NCBI GenBank assembly: GCA_013995675.1
Contig: VWRR01000007.1
Location: 434,001-498,000, forward strand
Source: Cyanidiococcus yangmingshanensis
Lineage: Eukaryota; Rhodophyta; Bangiophyceae; Cyanidiales; Cyanidiaceae
Reading direction: 5' to 3'
Length of the DNA stretch: 64,000 nucleotides
Shown: piece after piece, positions 1 to 12,461 of the stretch
How the letters are laid out: every line of letters starts with the position of its first letter
Position numbering within the stretch: the stretch's first letter is position 1
The notes under the pieces: generated by a model
Database searches by the model: none
What the model was told of the DNA's origin: nothing
Seen by the model: only the letters and a program-made list of their open reading frames with translations
Position numbers and translations under genes: made by a program

Positions 1-1538
<1,538 letters not shown>

Positions 1539-1796
1539 ATGCGCTGTCGCGTGACTCGAGCGCGTCTGGTTACTGCATGGACATGGAATGCCAGCGACGA
1601 CACGTGCGGGATCTGCCGGCTACCTTTCGACGGAACCTGTAACGCGTGCAAGACACCTGGGGACGACTGCCCGTTGGCGCTGGGGCAGTGCACCCACGCT
1701 TTCCACCTCCACTGCATTTTAAAGTGGTTGTCCTCGGATACTTCACGGAACCACTGCCCGCTATGCCGCCAGGACTGGCAGTTCCAGCAGCGTTAG
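1539..1796 (+). CDS. APC11: Anaphase-promoting complex subunit 11 (RING-H2)
   Basis: Catalytic RING subunit of the anaphase-promoting complex, which recruits the E2 for ubiquitination of mitotic regulators in the nucleus. The 85-residue product matches the usual family length (about 84). An early Trp-rich segment (AWTW) is followed by CGICR, the APC11-type insert with CNACKTPGDDCPL, then QCTHAFHLHCILKWL and CPLCRQDWQF, giving the zinc ligands of a RING-H2 plus the extra Cys pair typical of APC11. I chose the ATG at 1539 because it places the family start correctly; only non-ATG codons lie upstream in frame. Its 3' end overlaps the longest possible start of TGS1. Confidence 0.95.
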   Translation: MRCRVTRARLVTAWTWNASDDTCGICRLPFDGTCNACKTPGDDCPLALGQCTHAFHLHCILKWLSSDTSRNHCPLCRQDWQFQQR

Positions 1797-2578
1797 AAAC
1801 AGGGGCAGTATCTGAGCCTGTGCAAGCACCTCTGCGCAAACGCACCCGTCGTTCGGATCGAACGAGAGACCAGGCACGGAGTCTATCAATGTTAGACCGA
1901 TACGTTGCCCAGCGATACGTTTTATGGAGTCGTTACGATCTGGGCATCCAGATGACCTGGAACTCCTTTTACGAGGTAACTCCGGAGCCGATCTCCTTAC
2001 ATATTGCGTCGCGCTTTCGAAGCAAACTCAAAGACTCAATGCTCATCGCGGATTTGTTTGCTGGAGTTGGCAGCAACGCCATAGCGCTAGCAGGAAGCTC
2101 TGATGACGCACGCCAAACCGTTGAACCGTACGTGATTGCAGTCGAATGCAATGCCTCTAAGTGTCGCATGCTGCGTCACAATGCGCGCATCTATGAGGTA
2201 TCGCATCGGGTCGATGTCGTCATTGCCGATGCATTTACGTTACTGCCCCGCTGGCAGGCGGTATTTGATGCAGTTTTTGCGAGTCCGCCATGGGGCGGTC
2301 CGAACTATCGCCGACGCCCCACCTACAACTTGGATGCCATGAAACCATATTCGGCATCAGAGATTTTTGAGCTGGGGTGGCACCTATCTCCGAACGTCGC
2401 AGTGCTTCTTCCGAGGAGCAGCGATGAGAGACAACTGGCTCGAATCGCCGAAATACGTTCGTTAGAGATTGAAGAGAACTGGTTGCATGGTCGGCTAAAG
2501 ACGCTGACGGTTTACTCTGGCGCTCTCGCCGAATGTAACTCCGAGAGCGCGCCTAGATTTGACGACAAAATGCGGTGA
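1763..2578 (+). CDS. TGS1: Trimethylguanosine synthase (snRNA/snoRNA cap hypermethylase)
   Basis: S-adenosylmethionine-dependent methyltransferase converting the m7G cap of snRNAs and snoRNAs to 2,2,7-trimethylguanosine in the nucleus. The catalytic core is nearly the whole protein: YVAQRYVLWSRYDLGI, the SAM-binding loop DLFAGVGSNAIALAG, a second binding strand VIAVECNASK, the hallmark SPPWGGPNY motif, and FLPR-like AVLLPRSSDE near the end. Length from 1763 is 271 residues. ATG 1763 overlaps the last 34 bases of APC11 and adds a basic RKRTRRS stretch that could serve nuclear import; ATG 1889 also leaves the full catalytic core. The two genes are so close that a shared transcript is possible. 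Identity firm, start uncertain. Confidence 0.9.
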   Translation: MPPGLAVPAALETGAVSEPVQAPLRKRTRRSDRTRDQARSLSMLDRYVAQRYVLWSRYDLGIQMTWNSFYEVTPEPISLHIASRFRSKLKDSMLIADLFAGVGSNAIALAGSSDDARQTVEPYVIAVECNASKCRMLRHNARIYEVSHRVDVVIADAFTLLPRWQAVFDAVFASPPWGGPNYRRRPTYNLDAMKPYSASEIFELGWHLSPNVAVLLPRSSDERQLARIAEIRSLEIEENWLHGRLKTLTVYSGALAECNSESAPRFDDKMR

Positions 2579-2716
2579 ATGAGAGTATCTTGGCCGATCA
2601 TCAAGAAGCGCTGCACACGTTTCGCATATGGACAGGAGGGCAACCCGCTGATGAAGCGCTACGGGCTGGTTGTATGGTTCGCGCACGAGACATCTGGGCT
2701 TGATTTTCCATAAGCG

Positions 2717-3739
2717 TCACACGGGCGATTTCTGGAAGCGCTGGACCTGGCTAATGTGCGGGCCTGGGGGAGTCAATCCAGGTGCCTGCCAAATCATGTC
2801 CACGGGTCGGCGGGCGGAATACTGGAGTTGTTGTGCGGTGTACTCGTAGAGTTCTCGTGCCTGTTCTGCGCTTATCTGCGGAATGTTTCTTTGGAGGGCT
2901 GCAGTGAAAGCGTCTACATTCTTATTCAGCCACGCCTCATCATAACGGATTGCCGCACCGTAAAACATATGTTCGCACTCGCGTAAATGCTTGCTCGTCT
3001 GCACGAGGCCAAGCCCGAGATCTTCGACCAGCCGACGGCGAAGCTGTGGCCAAAAGTTTTCGTAGATGGCCTGCGAGACGTCTCTACCAAAGTCGCCCTC
3101 CGCACGCAGGCGGTAAATGGTCATCCACATATGCAGGGAAACCAACTGAACCCAGGCAGCGAACGGCGGCTCTTTCGCTGACTCGCCTTGCGGTGCGCCG
3201 TAAAGCCGCAAGTGCCATGATTCCGCCTGTCGTACTAAGCCCCGATACAACAGTTTTCCGAGCCGCAGCGCACGAGACTCTTTCGAGTTGTAGCCAAGCA
3301 GGCGTAGCAGAAGGCTCGGCTCTTGACCGTTCGCAGACTGTGCCACGCGTCGGAGCCAGGCCTTCCACCAAGACACGCTCTCCTCTGATCTCGTTGCAGG
3401 CGATGAATCGAATCGTTTCCCACGCGATGGCTGCGAACTTGATAGCTTTTCTTCAGTGTTGCGTCGTGCGCGTCCAGTTGCAAGCAGCCTAGGCGTGGCG
3501 GCGACTCGGGAACAGGGCTCACGCGCTGACGGCAACAGTCTATACAAACGCTCCGAGCAAGATAACGAGCTTGGCAAGGGCCGGAAACTATCCGTCGTCA
3601 TTCGCAACGCTCCCGTGCGTAGACACAAGTGCCGAGGTAGGGCAAGCATAGCACTGAGGGAAACAAACCAAAGGCTATAGCAGAGCGTTGAACGACCAGC
3701 ATAGACTGGATGTGAAAAACGTGAATGCTCGACCGCCAT
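2717..3739 (-). CDS. CBP3: Ubiquinol-cytochrome c chaperone (CBP3/UQCC1 family)
   Basis: Mitochondrial assembly factor that in other eukaryotes binds the mitoribosome and newly made cytochrome b for complex III assembly. The C-terminal two thirds carry the family domain: LYRGLVRQAESWHL, a central block with LVSLHMWMTIYRLRAEG, and QAIYENFWPQLRRRLVEDLGLGL, followed by a helical tail with EHMFYGAAIRYDEAW. The N-terminal part is rich in Arg, Ser and Leu with almost no acidic residues, as expected of a mitochondrial presequence. ATGs at 3739, 3649 and 3601 are possible; 3649 gives the most typical presequence. It is convergent with TGS1, with under 150 bases between stops. The family call is good, the start open. 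Confidence 0.8.
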   Translation of the reverse strand: MAVEHSRFSHPVYAGRSTLCYSLWFVSLSAMLALPRHLCLRTGALRMTTDSFRPLPSSLSCSERLYRLLPSAREPCSRVAATPRLLATGRARRNTEEKLSSSQPSRGKRFDSSPATRSEESVSWWKAWLRRVAQSANGQEPSLLLRLLGYNSKESRALRLGKLLYRGLVRQAESWHLRLYGAPQGESAKEPPFAAWVQLVSLHMWMTIYRLRAEGDFGRDVSQAIYENFWPQLRRRLVEDLGLGLVQTSKHLRECEHMFYGAAIRYDEAWLNKNVDAFTAALQRNIPQISAEQARELYEYTAQQLQYSARRPVDMIWQAPGLTPPGPHISQVQRFQKSPV

Positions 3740-4463
3740 CAATGCACCGTTGCATGATTGCCTGCATTGAGCGCGTGTCTCTGGACCAGATCCTTTAACC
3801 TCACGCACGTAGCATCATGGAACGTTGTGTGAGAATCAGATGGTTTGCGAAATGTGTTCGAACCCTCAAAGAAAGTGGCCGATACATTAGGAAAGCTCCA
3901 AGTACGCGTATTCCTGCCGAGGAGACAGAAGGGTGTTGGCCAGGAACCGAGCTGCCATGAGAGAACGGAGGAAAGCAGAATCCGATACAATCCAACCGCT
4001 GCCTCAGAGCAGCATTTTTCACCCTTTGGTTTACATGCAATCGCTATGTAGGGGTCCCTGACGACGAGTCAGCGCGTAAGCCGGCTGAGACCGAGCCATG
4101 ATCGCGTGTGCAACCGATCTCTCCAGCCGGTATCGAGTGATCTGTACCTCATCGGTATGCCCTCGTGTGTTCATTCGGTCTACGTGTCCGTGAGTGTGTT
4201 CCTTGAATTCAACACGCGTGTTGCACGATCACGATGATGTACGTGTCGTTCTGGAGTTTGCAGTTACAATCCAGCTTCTAAGATGAACATCAACACGCGT
4301 CTTGAAGAAAATTTCATGTCGCTTTCCAGAGGATACGGTCCCAATTTTCCAGGCACCGGCACACCTAGAACGAGCGCATGATGATTCTGTTTTCCGCGAG
4401 GCAGCTCTCTCGATATCATGCTGTGCTCGAGTTTAAACCACGCTCCTCGAGGACGACATCAAA
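3740..4463. other. Intergenic, upstream of CBP3
   Basis: About 720 bases between two minus-strand genes. Two short copies of AACACGCGT-like palindromic sequence occur near 4210 and 4290. No open frame with recognisable content. Confidence 0.45.
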
Positions 4464-5042
4464 TCATGACGCTTGCGGTCGTTTTTTCAGTAGTTTTGCC
4501 ACAAACGGCACTGCCGCAACCGTAAGCGGAAAGCGCAATGGTGAGGTGGCCTTGTGTGCAATGTACGCCAACGCGACCGCACCAATCTGTGGAGACAACT
4601 GATCCAAAACAGCTGGCCTGCCAATGGGAGTCTTCTCCAGCCATTCACCGAAAACTTCCACAAAATGCCGCACATCAACACCACTGCTCACAAGAACATA
4701 GAAGAAAGCGAAGGAAATCGCTGCAAAGGAGATCGAGGTTCCTAGATACACGGGCCCATACAGCGTCAACAGTTCTTTCGCCATTTCTTTGCTCGTACGT
4801 TTCGCCTTGCTGTTATCGGGTCCTTCACTTCCACCATTTTGGTTCATCTGCGGCCATCTTTTCCGCGACTGGGTGTCCCGTGCCGGAGTTAACAACGAGT
4901 GCCGGTGACCGCCGAACGTGCTTCGACTCGGTCTCGACTGCACCGCGTCTCCGAAACACCTTGAGGATGCCCGCGTGCAACGAAGGCACCAGAATTGAGA
5001 ACGCCTCAGTCCATGCACAGTAGTAACAAAACCATAGAACAT
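4464..5042 (-). CDS. FAM210-like (DUF1279) membrane protein
   Basis: Small membrane protein with a DUF1279 domain, the family that includes mitochondrial FAM210A/B and plastid members. After an Arg/Ser-rich leader of about 75 residues and a charged linker (KAKRTSKEMAKE) comes the signature ELLTLYGPVYLGTSISFAAIS, a membrane helix ending FYVLVSSGVDV, a soluble loop, and a final hydrophobic segment with LTVAAVPFVAKLL. ATG 5042 is the start and gives 192 residues. The leader composition suggests import into mitochondrion or plastid; I cannot say which. Biochemical function is unknown for most of the family. BRX1 lies divergently 487 bases away. Confidence 0.8.
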   Translation of the reverse strand: MFYGFVTTVHGLRRSQFWCLRCTRASSRCFGDAVQSRPSRSTFGGHRHSLLTPARDTQSRKRWPQMNQNGGSEGPDNSKAKRTSKEMAKELLTLYGPVYLGTSISFAAISFAFFYVLVSSGVDVRHFVEVFGEWLEKTPIGRPAVLDQLSPQIGAVALAYIAHKATSPLRFPLTVAAVPFVAKLLKKRPQAS

Positions 5043-5529
5043 ATTTTTCGAACAATTCGTTCTCGAATGAAACTCTTACGCGTCGATGAAAACGAATAAG
5101 CTTGTGATGAGCGAAAAACGTATTCACCCTGGTCGACTGAATCAGCAAGCGCTTGATCAAACCTGGATTTGGATTCGTTCTCGGGCTGCGCGCGTCCGCT
5201 GTCGCCGACGGCGACGGCACGTTCTGCGCGCACGTTTCGCTACAAGCCTGCAAAGCTTGGGCAAGCTGGTCAACGTTGGCGATACAAACCTTTTTCCAGG
5301 CTCGCTGACAGCTCAGGGGCCAGCTTGACGCTAACAAACAGGCGTTACGAGAGAGCGAGTGCATCAACGATCAACGGAACTTGGCGGGGCAAACGCTTTT
5401 TTTCTGGAACGAATCGAGTTTGTTGCGCACCCGCGTCTGGTTGATCTCGGGAACGGAGGCAACGAACAAGTGCGGCTCTGGGACAACGCCAACAGACTTG
5501 AAAACTCGACGAAAACCAACCGATTAATC
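5043..5529. other. Intergenic, divergent promoter region of FAM210-like gene and BRX1
   Basis: 487 bases between divergent genes. The BRX1 frame stays open upstream of its ATG but offers only non-ATG codons there. No other feature seen. Confidence 0.45.
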
Positions 5530-6435
5530 ATGAAACGTGTTCTCGTTTTTTCCACTCGAGGTATTGGGAATAGAGGTAGGCACCTCATGCTTGATTTGCG
5601 GACGATCATGCCACATGCCCGAAAGGAACAGAAGCTTGATACAAAAGACCGTCTCAACACGGCGAACGAGATCGCCGAACTGCACTCTTGCGATGGATGC
5701 CTTCTTTTCGAGGCTCGTAAACGTCAAGATCTGTACTTGTGGGTAGCGAGGACGCCGCAGGGCCCCACGCTGCGCTTCGAGGTGCAGAACGTGCATACAA
5801 TGGGTGAGTTGAGCCTCATGGGCAACGCGCTCCGCGGTTCGCGTCCTGTGCTGGTCTTTGACCGTGGCTTCGAGGCGCATGGCGCCGATCATTTGCATTT
5901 AATGAAGGAACTGCTGGCGCAAGTGTTTGGAGTCCCCAGGGAGCACAAGAAATCGCAACCCTTTGTGGATCGCGTGCTCGCGTTCTTGCTCACCCAAGAC
6001 GGACGAATCTGGGTACGTCATTATCAGATCTTGCCAGAGGTGCTCAAAGAGCGAGCCCGAAAGATGCAGCTGGTGCGCTCATTGCCAGCACCAATTGCGC
6101 CGGGGCATCCGCAACTGCCAGAGACCGCATCCTTTCCGGCTGAGGATCTGCGTTCTTTGTCCGAGAGCCTGGAGGAAATCGGTCCTCGGTTTGTGCTTTT
6201 ACCAATACGAATCTTTGCTGGCAGTTTCGGGGGTAAGACGCTTTGGGAAAACTCCGACTATATTTCGCCGAACTTGATTCGACGCGCTGGTCGACTAAGG
6301 GGGAAAGTTGCCGTCGCAGCCAAGCGTCGCGCGAAGCGTTCTCGAAGAGAGGCGCAGCTTGCCGAGACACTCGCCAACTTGCCTGTCGACGAACTAGCCG
6401 ATGTTTTTGAAACTGGTGAAATTGAGCCTGTATAG
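5530..6435 (+). CDS. BRX1: Ribosome biogenesis protein BRX1 (Brix domain)
   Basis: Nucleolar factor of the pre-60S particle. The Brix domain fills the protein: VLVFSTRGIGNRGRHLMLDL, LMPH-like IMPHARKEQKLDTKD, ANEIAELHSCDGCLLFEARK, HTMGELSLMGNALRGSRPVL, the PFVDRVLAFLLTQDGRIWVRHYQI block and EIGPRFVLLPIRIFAGSFGG. The tail is basic (AAKRRAKRSRRE), as in other BRX1 proteins. ATG 5530 starts directly before the domain and gives 301 residues; the frame is open upstream but has no ATG, so the variable N-terminal extension of animal and yeast BRX1 is absent or starts elsewhere. Convergent with the LRR gene downstream. High confidence. Confidence 0.93.
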   Translation: MKRVLVFSTRGIGNRGRHLMLDLRTIMPHARKEQKLDTKDRLNTANEIAELHSCDGCLLFEARKRQDLYLWVARTPQGPTLRFEVQNVHTMGELSLMGNALRGSRPVLVFDRGFEAHGADHLHLMKELLAQVFGVPREHKKSQPFVDRVLAFLLTQDGRIWVRHYQILPEVLKERARKMQLVRSLPAPIAPGHPQLPETASFPAEDLRSLSESLEEIGPRFVLLPIRIFAGSFGGKTLWENSDYISPNLIRRAGRLRGKVAVAAKRRAKRSRREAQLAETLANLPVDELADVFETGEIEPV

Positions 6436-7042
6436 ACGCCAATTCGAGGCAGAGGCACGCGCACCGGTCTGCTGGACGCGCGAATAAGTGATCTTTGTAT
6501 GGCCCTGTGGCGAACGAACCACATGCAATGAAACACTGATCAACGTGAGTGGTATTATATGTTGTTGGTCACGCGACGATGAGGGCTCAGCTCGTTCTCA
6601 TGATTTCCAGAGGAACATTGCCTCGAAAAGTGAGATTCTTCGGGATCAGTCCAAAGCTCTTGATAGACACGCACCCGATGATTGTATTCGGAGAAGAGAG
6701 AGTCCTACAGAGCGGCAATACGCACAAACCGCCGTTCCGCGGCTTGCTTTTCAAGATACCCGCCCTCGATCAGGTGCATTAACTGAGCGCGTGGCTTCAT
6801 GACCCAGGATCGCGGCCAAGCAATTCGTTGCCAACCGCGTACTTGACGCAGGACACCGACGCGAAAGGTGACGCCTTTTGTCGCAGCGGCTCGATCGACG
6901 CTTGCTCAACAAAGCTTGGTCAGGCTGCGTTCCCAATGGCCAGAAATTATCGCGCTATCTATTCCATTCAGCGCCGCTCTGTTTACTGGAAAGGTAGTAC
7001 CCGCAAACAGCTTCCTGTACCTGGAACGAGGGACACAAAACC
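6436..7042. other. Intergenic, convergent (3' regions of BRX1 and LRR gene)
   Basis: About 600 bases between convergent genes. A short plus-strand frame (6549-6782) has no supported start and no family resemblance. Nothing else recognised. Confidence 0.4.
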
Positions 7043-7918
7043 TCAGGTTGCTGTCGCGGCCAGCCGCTTGTCCTGCGCAGCACGTCGGCGCTGGTCGAAG
7101 GCGGCAAAACCAACCATCTCTGACAGAACCGCAACCGACGACTCTGCCAAACGCCCTCGATTCCCACCGAGTTCTAGTCGCTGTAAAGCACTTAGTTCGA
7201 TGAAGAAATTCGGTGGCAATGAGCTCAGTTGATTTTGATCGAGAAAGAGCTGTCGGAGATGACGCATATCCCGAATAGAACCGGCGTCTATTGTTGCGAG
7301 CTGGTTTCCGGTCAAGATCAGTACCTCGAGACACGGAAACATAGAACCCATATCCGTAGGAAGCGAACGGATACCGTTTCCAGCGAGGTTCAAATACCGT
7401 AGTCGCGGAAAGCCAATCTGTCGAAACACAGTCGGAACCTGGTCTAGTCGATTGTCGCTCAGGGACAACCACTGCAAGGGTGATGTCAGGTAAGACTCTC
7501 GTCCTAAAGTTGATTCATTGCTTGACAAGTTACTTGGGGGCCGCCCTCCCTTACCTTGTTCAAAACCGGAAATCGAGTTCCGCGCCAGGTTAAGAGACCA
7601 TAATCGCGGCAGTTGGTAGAGCAGCGCCGCCGGCACCGTGGTGAGACTGTTTTCCGATAGATCAAGACGCTCTACGTTTGGGAGATGTTCCAGAAGTGAA
7701 ATGGGAACGTTGCGTGCTCCACTAGCCCGAGCGTAAAGCACGCGAATCTGTTCGCCGTACTTGATGAGCTGCGGGAGTGCCTGGTTCCAGCGAACACTCT
7801 GCACCGAGGCTACACCCGTTTGCGCCCAACGATGAGATCGTTCTAGTTCATTTCTACGACTCGTTTCCCTAGCGCGAGCGTTTCCGATTCCAAAACAGCA
7901 AGACCAAACATTCCCCAT
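7043..7918 (-). CDS. Leucine-rich repeat protein, LRRC57-like, predicted N-myristoylated
   Basis: Protein of 291 residues with about seven leucine-rich repeats of the short SHOC2/LRRC57 type, for example NVERLDLSENSLTTVP, LWSLNLARNSISGF, LQWLSLSDNRLDQVP, LRYLNLAGNGIRSLP and LRQLFLDQNQLSSLP. The N-terminus MGNVWSCC fits an N-myristoylation signal (Gly2, Ser6) followed by two Cys that could be palmitoylated; ATG 7918 is the only ATG there. The C-terminal helix VGFAAFDQRRRAAQDKRLA resembles the end of LRRC57. Likely a membrane-tethered scaffold; partners unknown. The LRR call is firm, the exact orthology inferred from architecture. Confidence 0.82.
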   Translation of the reverse strand: MGNVWSCCFGIGNARARETSRRNELERSHRWAQTGVASVQSVRWNQALPQLIKYGEQIRVLYARASGARNVPISLLEHLPNVERLDLSENSLTTVPAALLYQLPRLWSLNLARNSISGFEQGKGGRPPSNLSSNESTLGRESYLTSPLQWLSLSDNRLDQVPTVFRQIGFPRLRYLNLAGNGIRSLPTDMGSMFPCLEVLILTGNQLATIDAGSIRDMRHLRQLFLDQNQLSSLPPNFFIELSALQRLELGGNRGRLAESSVAVLSEMVGFAAFDQRRRAAQDKRLAATAT

Positions 7919-9367
<1,449 letters not shown>

Positions 9368-9757
9368 ATAGCGTTCGATGGGAGACTCGTTCGCTGCGCG
9401 CCTCAGATGCAAACGTCATTGACTGAACGGGAGCGCTTCATTTTGATCGAGCAGAGCCACATTCACAGATATGTATCGGATTGGGTCTTTTAGTGCTCTT
9501 TTACTTTTGCTAGGTTGATAAACAGAATAGTGGATGAATCATGTGGGTTTGTTGGGGCAAGTGACCGGAACATGATGTTCTAAGGATGCTCACCTGCCTC
9601 TCGGAGATACCTCTTGTCGCGGTCTTGATTGGCGCCTCGTGTATATACAAAAAGCATCGACTGCAACTGCTCGAAAAGAGCATCACTGTGAGCGCATCGC
9701 GTGGTACGAAAACGGCCTCGATTCCGGTGCGCACGAGACTGATCCGACCTGGACGAT

Positions 9758-9769
9758 CCCCCCCCCCCC
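9758..9769 (+). repeat. Poly-C run of 12
   Basis: An uninterrupted run of 12 C on the plus strand in the FabG/M48 intergenic space. Length in such runs is easily miscounted in sequencing. Confidence 0.9.
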
Positions 9770-9780
9770 ACGGTGCTCAG

Positions 9781-9969
9781 TTAACTGTCCATTGCCGCAA
9801 CTGCAGCTTCATGGAGGAGATAACCGGGGATGCGACGAGCACCAGGTTTGCTCCAGACCCCATATATGGTCCCCAAATAACCAGCGAAAGAAGCCACAAC
9901 GCTCGCGATGCGAACAAAAAGCTTACCTTGAATGAGTTTGTGGCATGGATGTGTTTTCGCTGGGGTCAT
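9781..9969 (-). CDS. Possible small single-pass membrane protein
   Basis: ATG at 9969 opens a 62-codon frame. A basic start is followed by one hydrophobic segment (RIASVVASFAGYLGTIYGVW) and a short soluble tail. That layout is seen in small mitochondrial inner-membrane subunits, but I recognise no family and the region is otherwise gene-free. It may be a chance frame. Confidence 0.25.
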   Translation of the reverse strand: MTPAKTHPCHKLIQGKLFVRIASVVASFAGYLGTIYGVWSKPGARRIPGYLLHEAAVAAMDS

Positions 9970-10535
9970 TTGAACCGAAACGTTGCGACGCTCCCGACGC
10001 TGTCATACATATGGTGTACCGGCAGCACCTCCTCTACATGCAAATATCTCGCTCGTTTCAAAAGAAGCGAAATAGAGCAGAGGTGTGCCCGAGCGTGCAC
10101 CCTCGTGCTCATCGATGGGGAAAGCTCTAGGCTACGAGGACTCTCCTTGAGACAATGAGCCACAGCTCTTTCATCGAGAAAGATGTCCGCTGATCACTGA
10201 GGAGCGTGCATCATCGCCAAAAAACGTGCAGAGCGCCCATTAACGAAGAAGAGTCCTTGAATAAGCGTGGCGCCAACTCAGCCAGTTCCATACAGCGAGC
10301 ACATCGTTCACACGGGATAACGCGGGCTACGATCTTTCACCATTCGGAAGGGCATTTGCAACGATGGCTTGCTTTTTAAAACATTCTTTACGATAAAGGA
10401 CGGACGCAAGTTGAGCCTCTCGATATCCTCATGTGCATGGACATCGAACATTGCTCAAGTCATCGTACTGCCTCACTCGGCGTTCTGTGATGGCGATTCA
10501 TTGAAGCCTTCAACGCGTCTCGACAATTGAGACGC

Positions 10536-11687
10536 TCAATTTTGGGCGGCGCTAGGGTAGCCACGCGCCAGAATGCGCTGATACTCCACCGAGTGTGCCC
10601 AGCGATCCAATTCGCGCGCCCGCACAACCGGCAGCGGATGTGTTGCACTTCGCTGCATCTGTTGCCGAACCTGGCGTCCCAGGCGCGTGCGACTCACTGC
10701 CTCCAAACGAACCGCCTGTTGCAAGAACGCGTCCGGATTCATCTCTGCTGCCCATGTTGCAGAGCCGCCCGAGAGTTTCATCAGCACACCGATCACTAGG
10801 CGTGGATCTTGCATCACCAGCAACGCAGCGCGGTCACAGCTGAGCTCCGCCGCCTGCAACCAGCTGAAGAGGCGCCGGCCCAGCACCGTCGCCAATGACC
10901 GGCCAAGTTCGCCCAGTTGACCAAGTGCCAGCAGCAACAAATTCGCCATGGTGATCCAGATTCCGTGCTCGCATTTCAAATGACCAAGTTCGTGCGCAAT
11001 CACTGTCTGTAACTCTGCGGTCGAGAGACCCATATCGAGCAGCGCTGAATGAAGCACAATAAATGGTCGTTGTCCATTGATCGCCAACGTATACGCATTG
11101 GGAACAGGATTCTGGCGAATATAGAGATCCGGTACATCGATGTGAAGGATCTCACACGCTTCGGTAAGCAAAACATACAAGGACGGCATCTGTTCGCTTC
11201 CGACCAGGACACCCGTGGCGATGTTCTCAATCTCCAGAACCTGCTCCGCCACAGGGCCGATAATCCGCCTCACCACGGCCGCCATGCCTGTCAAACGCAT
11301 GATAAACTCAATTTGGCGGGTTGCAAGCGCGTCCAGCGGGTGTCTAAAGTCCGCCGCCTCAAGGCCAGTGAGCACTGCTCGCCGCGCCGACACAGTACCC
11401 GCCTGTGCACAAATGTTCCCAAAAAATTTCCTTCCAACAAGACGAGCCTTTGGACGTGACCTGCATGGAAACCCGCGATGTGAAAATCGCTCCAAACGAG
11501 CACCGACCTGACAGCGTCGCGTGCTGGCACCACCATAACCGCGACGAGAACACGCACCAACCGCGATCCGTATCGGAACGAACGCTGCCCCAAACACAGC
11601 ACCACGGTACCCGCCACGGCTCGTTTCCGTGATTCCATTCACAGACATTGACATCCTCATACAGTATCGTTGCTTCCTCTTCGTCAT
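10536..11687 (-). CDS. M48 family zinc metalloprotease, probably plastid
   Basis: Membrane-associated peptidase of family M48, like the plant plastid M48 proteins and distantly like HtpX/Oma1. The zinc motif HELGH lies in TVIAHELGHLKCEHG; the third ligand is probably the Glu in LQAAELSCDRAALL. Before it comes the family strand PDLYIRQNPVPNAYTLAINGQ, and after it a hydrophobic stretch MANLLLLALGQLGELG. The final THPLPVVRARELDRWA is also typical. ATG 11687 is the first of four close ATGs; about 120 Arg/Gly-rich residues precede the domain, consistent with a targeting peptide. 383 residues. Substrate unknown. ETF alpha lies divergently. Confidence 0.85.
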   Translation of the reverse strand: MTKRKQRYCMRMSMSVNGITETSRGGYRGAVFGAAFVPIRIAVGACSRRGYGGASTRRCQVGARLERFSHRGFPCRSRPKARLVGRKFFGNICAQAGTVSARRAVLTGLEAADFRHPLDALATRQIEFIMRLTGMAAVVRRIIGPVAEQVLEIENIATGVLVGSEQMPSLYVLLTEACEILHIDVPDLYIRQNPVPNAYTLAINGQRPFIVLHSALLDMGLSTAELQTVIAHELGHLKCEHGIWITMANLLLLALGQLGELGRSLATVLGRRLFSWLQAAELSCDRAALLVMQDPRLVIGVLMKLSGGSATWAAEMNPDAFLQQAVRLEAVSRTRLGRQVRQQMQRSATHPLPVVRARELDRWAHSVEYQRILARGYPSAAQN

Positions 11688-12461
11688 CGGCGGAGGTCGA
11701 TCCCGCCAGCACACCGCGAAGACACGTGAAACGCGGATCTCCAGTCCGATGATCTTTTCCGTTCAGAGATGGTGTGCGTGTGCGTGATTGCGCGCTCGCG
11801 GACGGCGCGCGACGCCCGTCTCGCCAGGCTGGCTGGCGCCGATCATGCGCATCACGGGCCAGCCAAGCGCTGCAGGCGTGCATTTCAGCGCCATCGTCGT
11901 CGCCCCGTGCTCCTCATCGGAGACAACGACAACACGATCTCCTTCGTGGTGTGTATGCGTCCGCCGCTTGTCGGTGCTGGTGCGCGCCATGGACAGGCCG
12001 GGGATCGCACGCATCATGTTGGATATGGCGATGCGTGTCATCAGATTAGGTTTTCTTCGATTCTAAACGTGTCTGCGTGCACGCCCGTTTCAGCGTCGAT
12101 TATCTCTAACAGGAAGCTTGGTTTATTGGGTTGATCCTCGGGTCTTAGTCGGCACATGTCGATAAATCGTTGCCTCAGTTATTGATGAGTCTGAGAGGAG
12201 CGCTGGGGACTGCGCGACGACCTGCGGGTGCGCTTGTTCTGCAGAATCTGCGGGTGCTGGGACCATCGCGACAACATCGAGCCTGTAATGTTGGTAAAGA
12301 TGGATGCAGGCAAACAAGAGGCGTCCTTGGTTTGCGTCAGGATAAAGGTATCGGTGCGTATGAAGACTTCAGGTTCAGCGCGGTGAACGAGGCGCTCGGT
12401 TGGGGTTGTCGCGGTGATTGTTGGTTGCCGCCGTGCACTCTGAAACAGCAGCGTCGATTCG
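11688..12461. other. Intergenic, 5' regions of M48 protease and ETF alpha
   Basis: About 770 bases between divergent genes, with GT- and GC-rich stretches near 11770-11960. The real start of ETF alpha should lie here or be reached by splicing or a frame change, because its own frame lacks an ATG. An ATG at 12185 opens a long frame one base out of register with it. Confidence 0.4.

Larger units (their letters stand above)
9368..10535. other. Intergenic, convergent between FabG and the M48 protease
   Basis: Nearly 1.2 kb. It contains a 12-base C run, a plus-strand open frame from an ATG at 9586 to 10158 (190 codons, hydrophobic start, no recognised family) and the small minus-strand frame listed separately. 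I cannot confirm any of these as genes. Confidence 0.4.
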
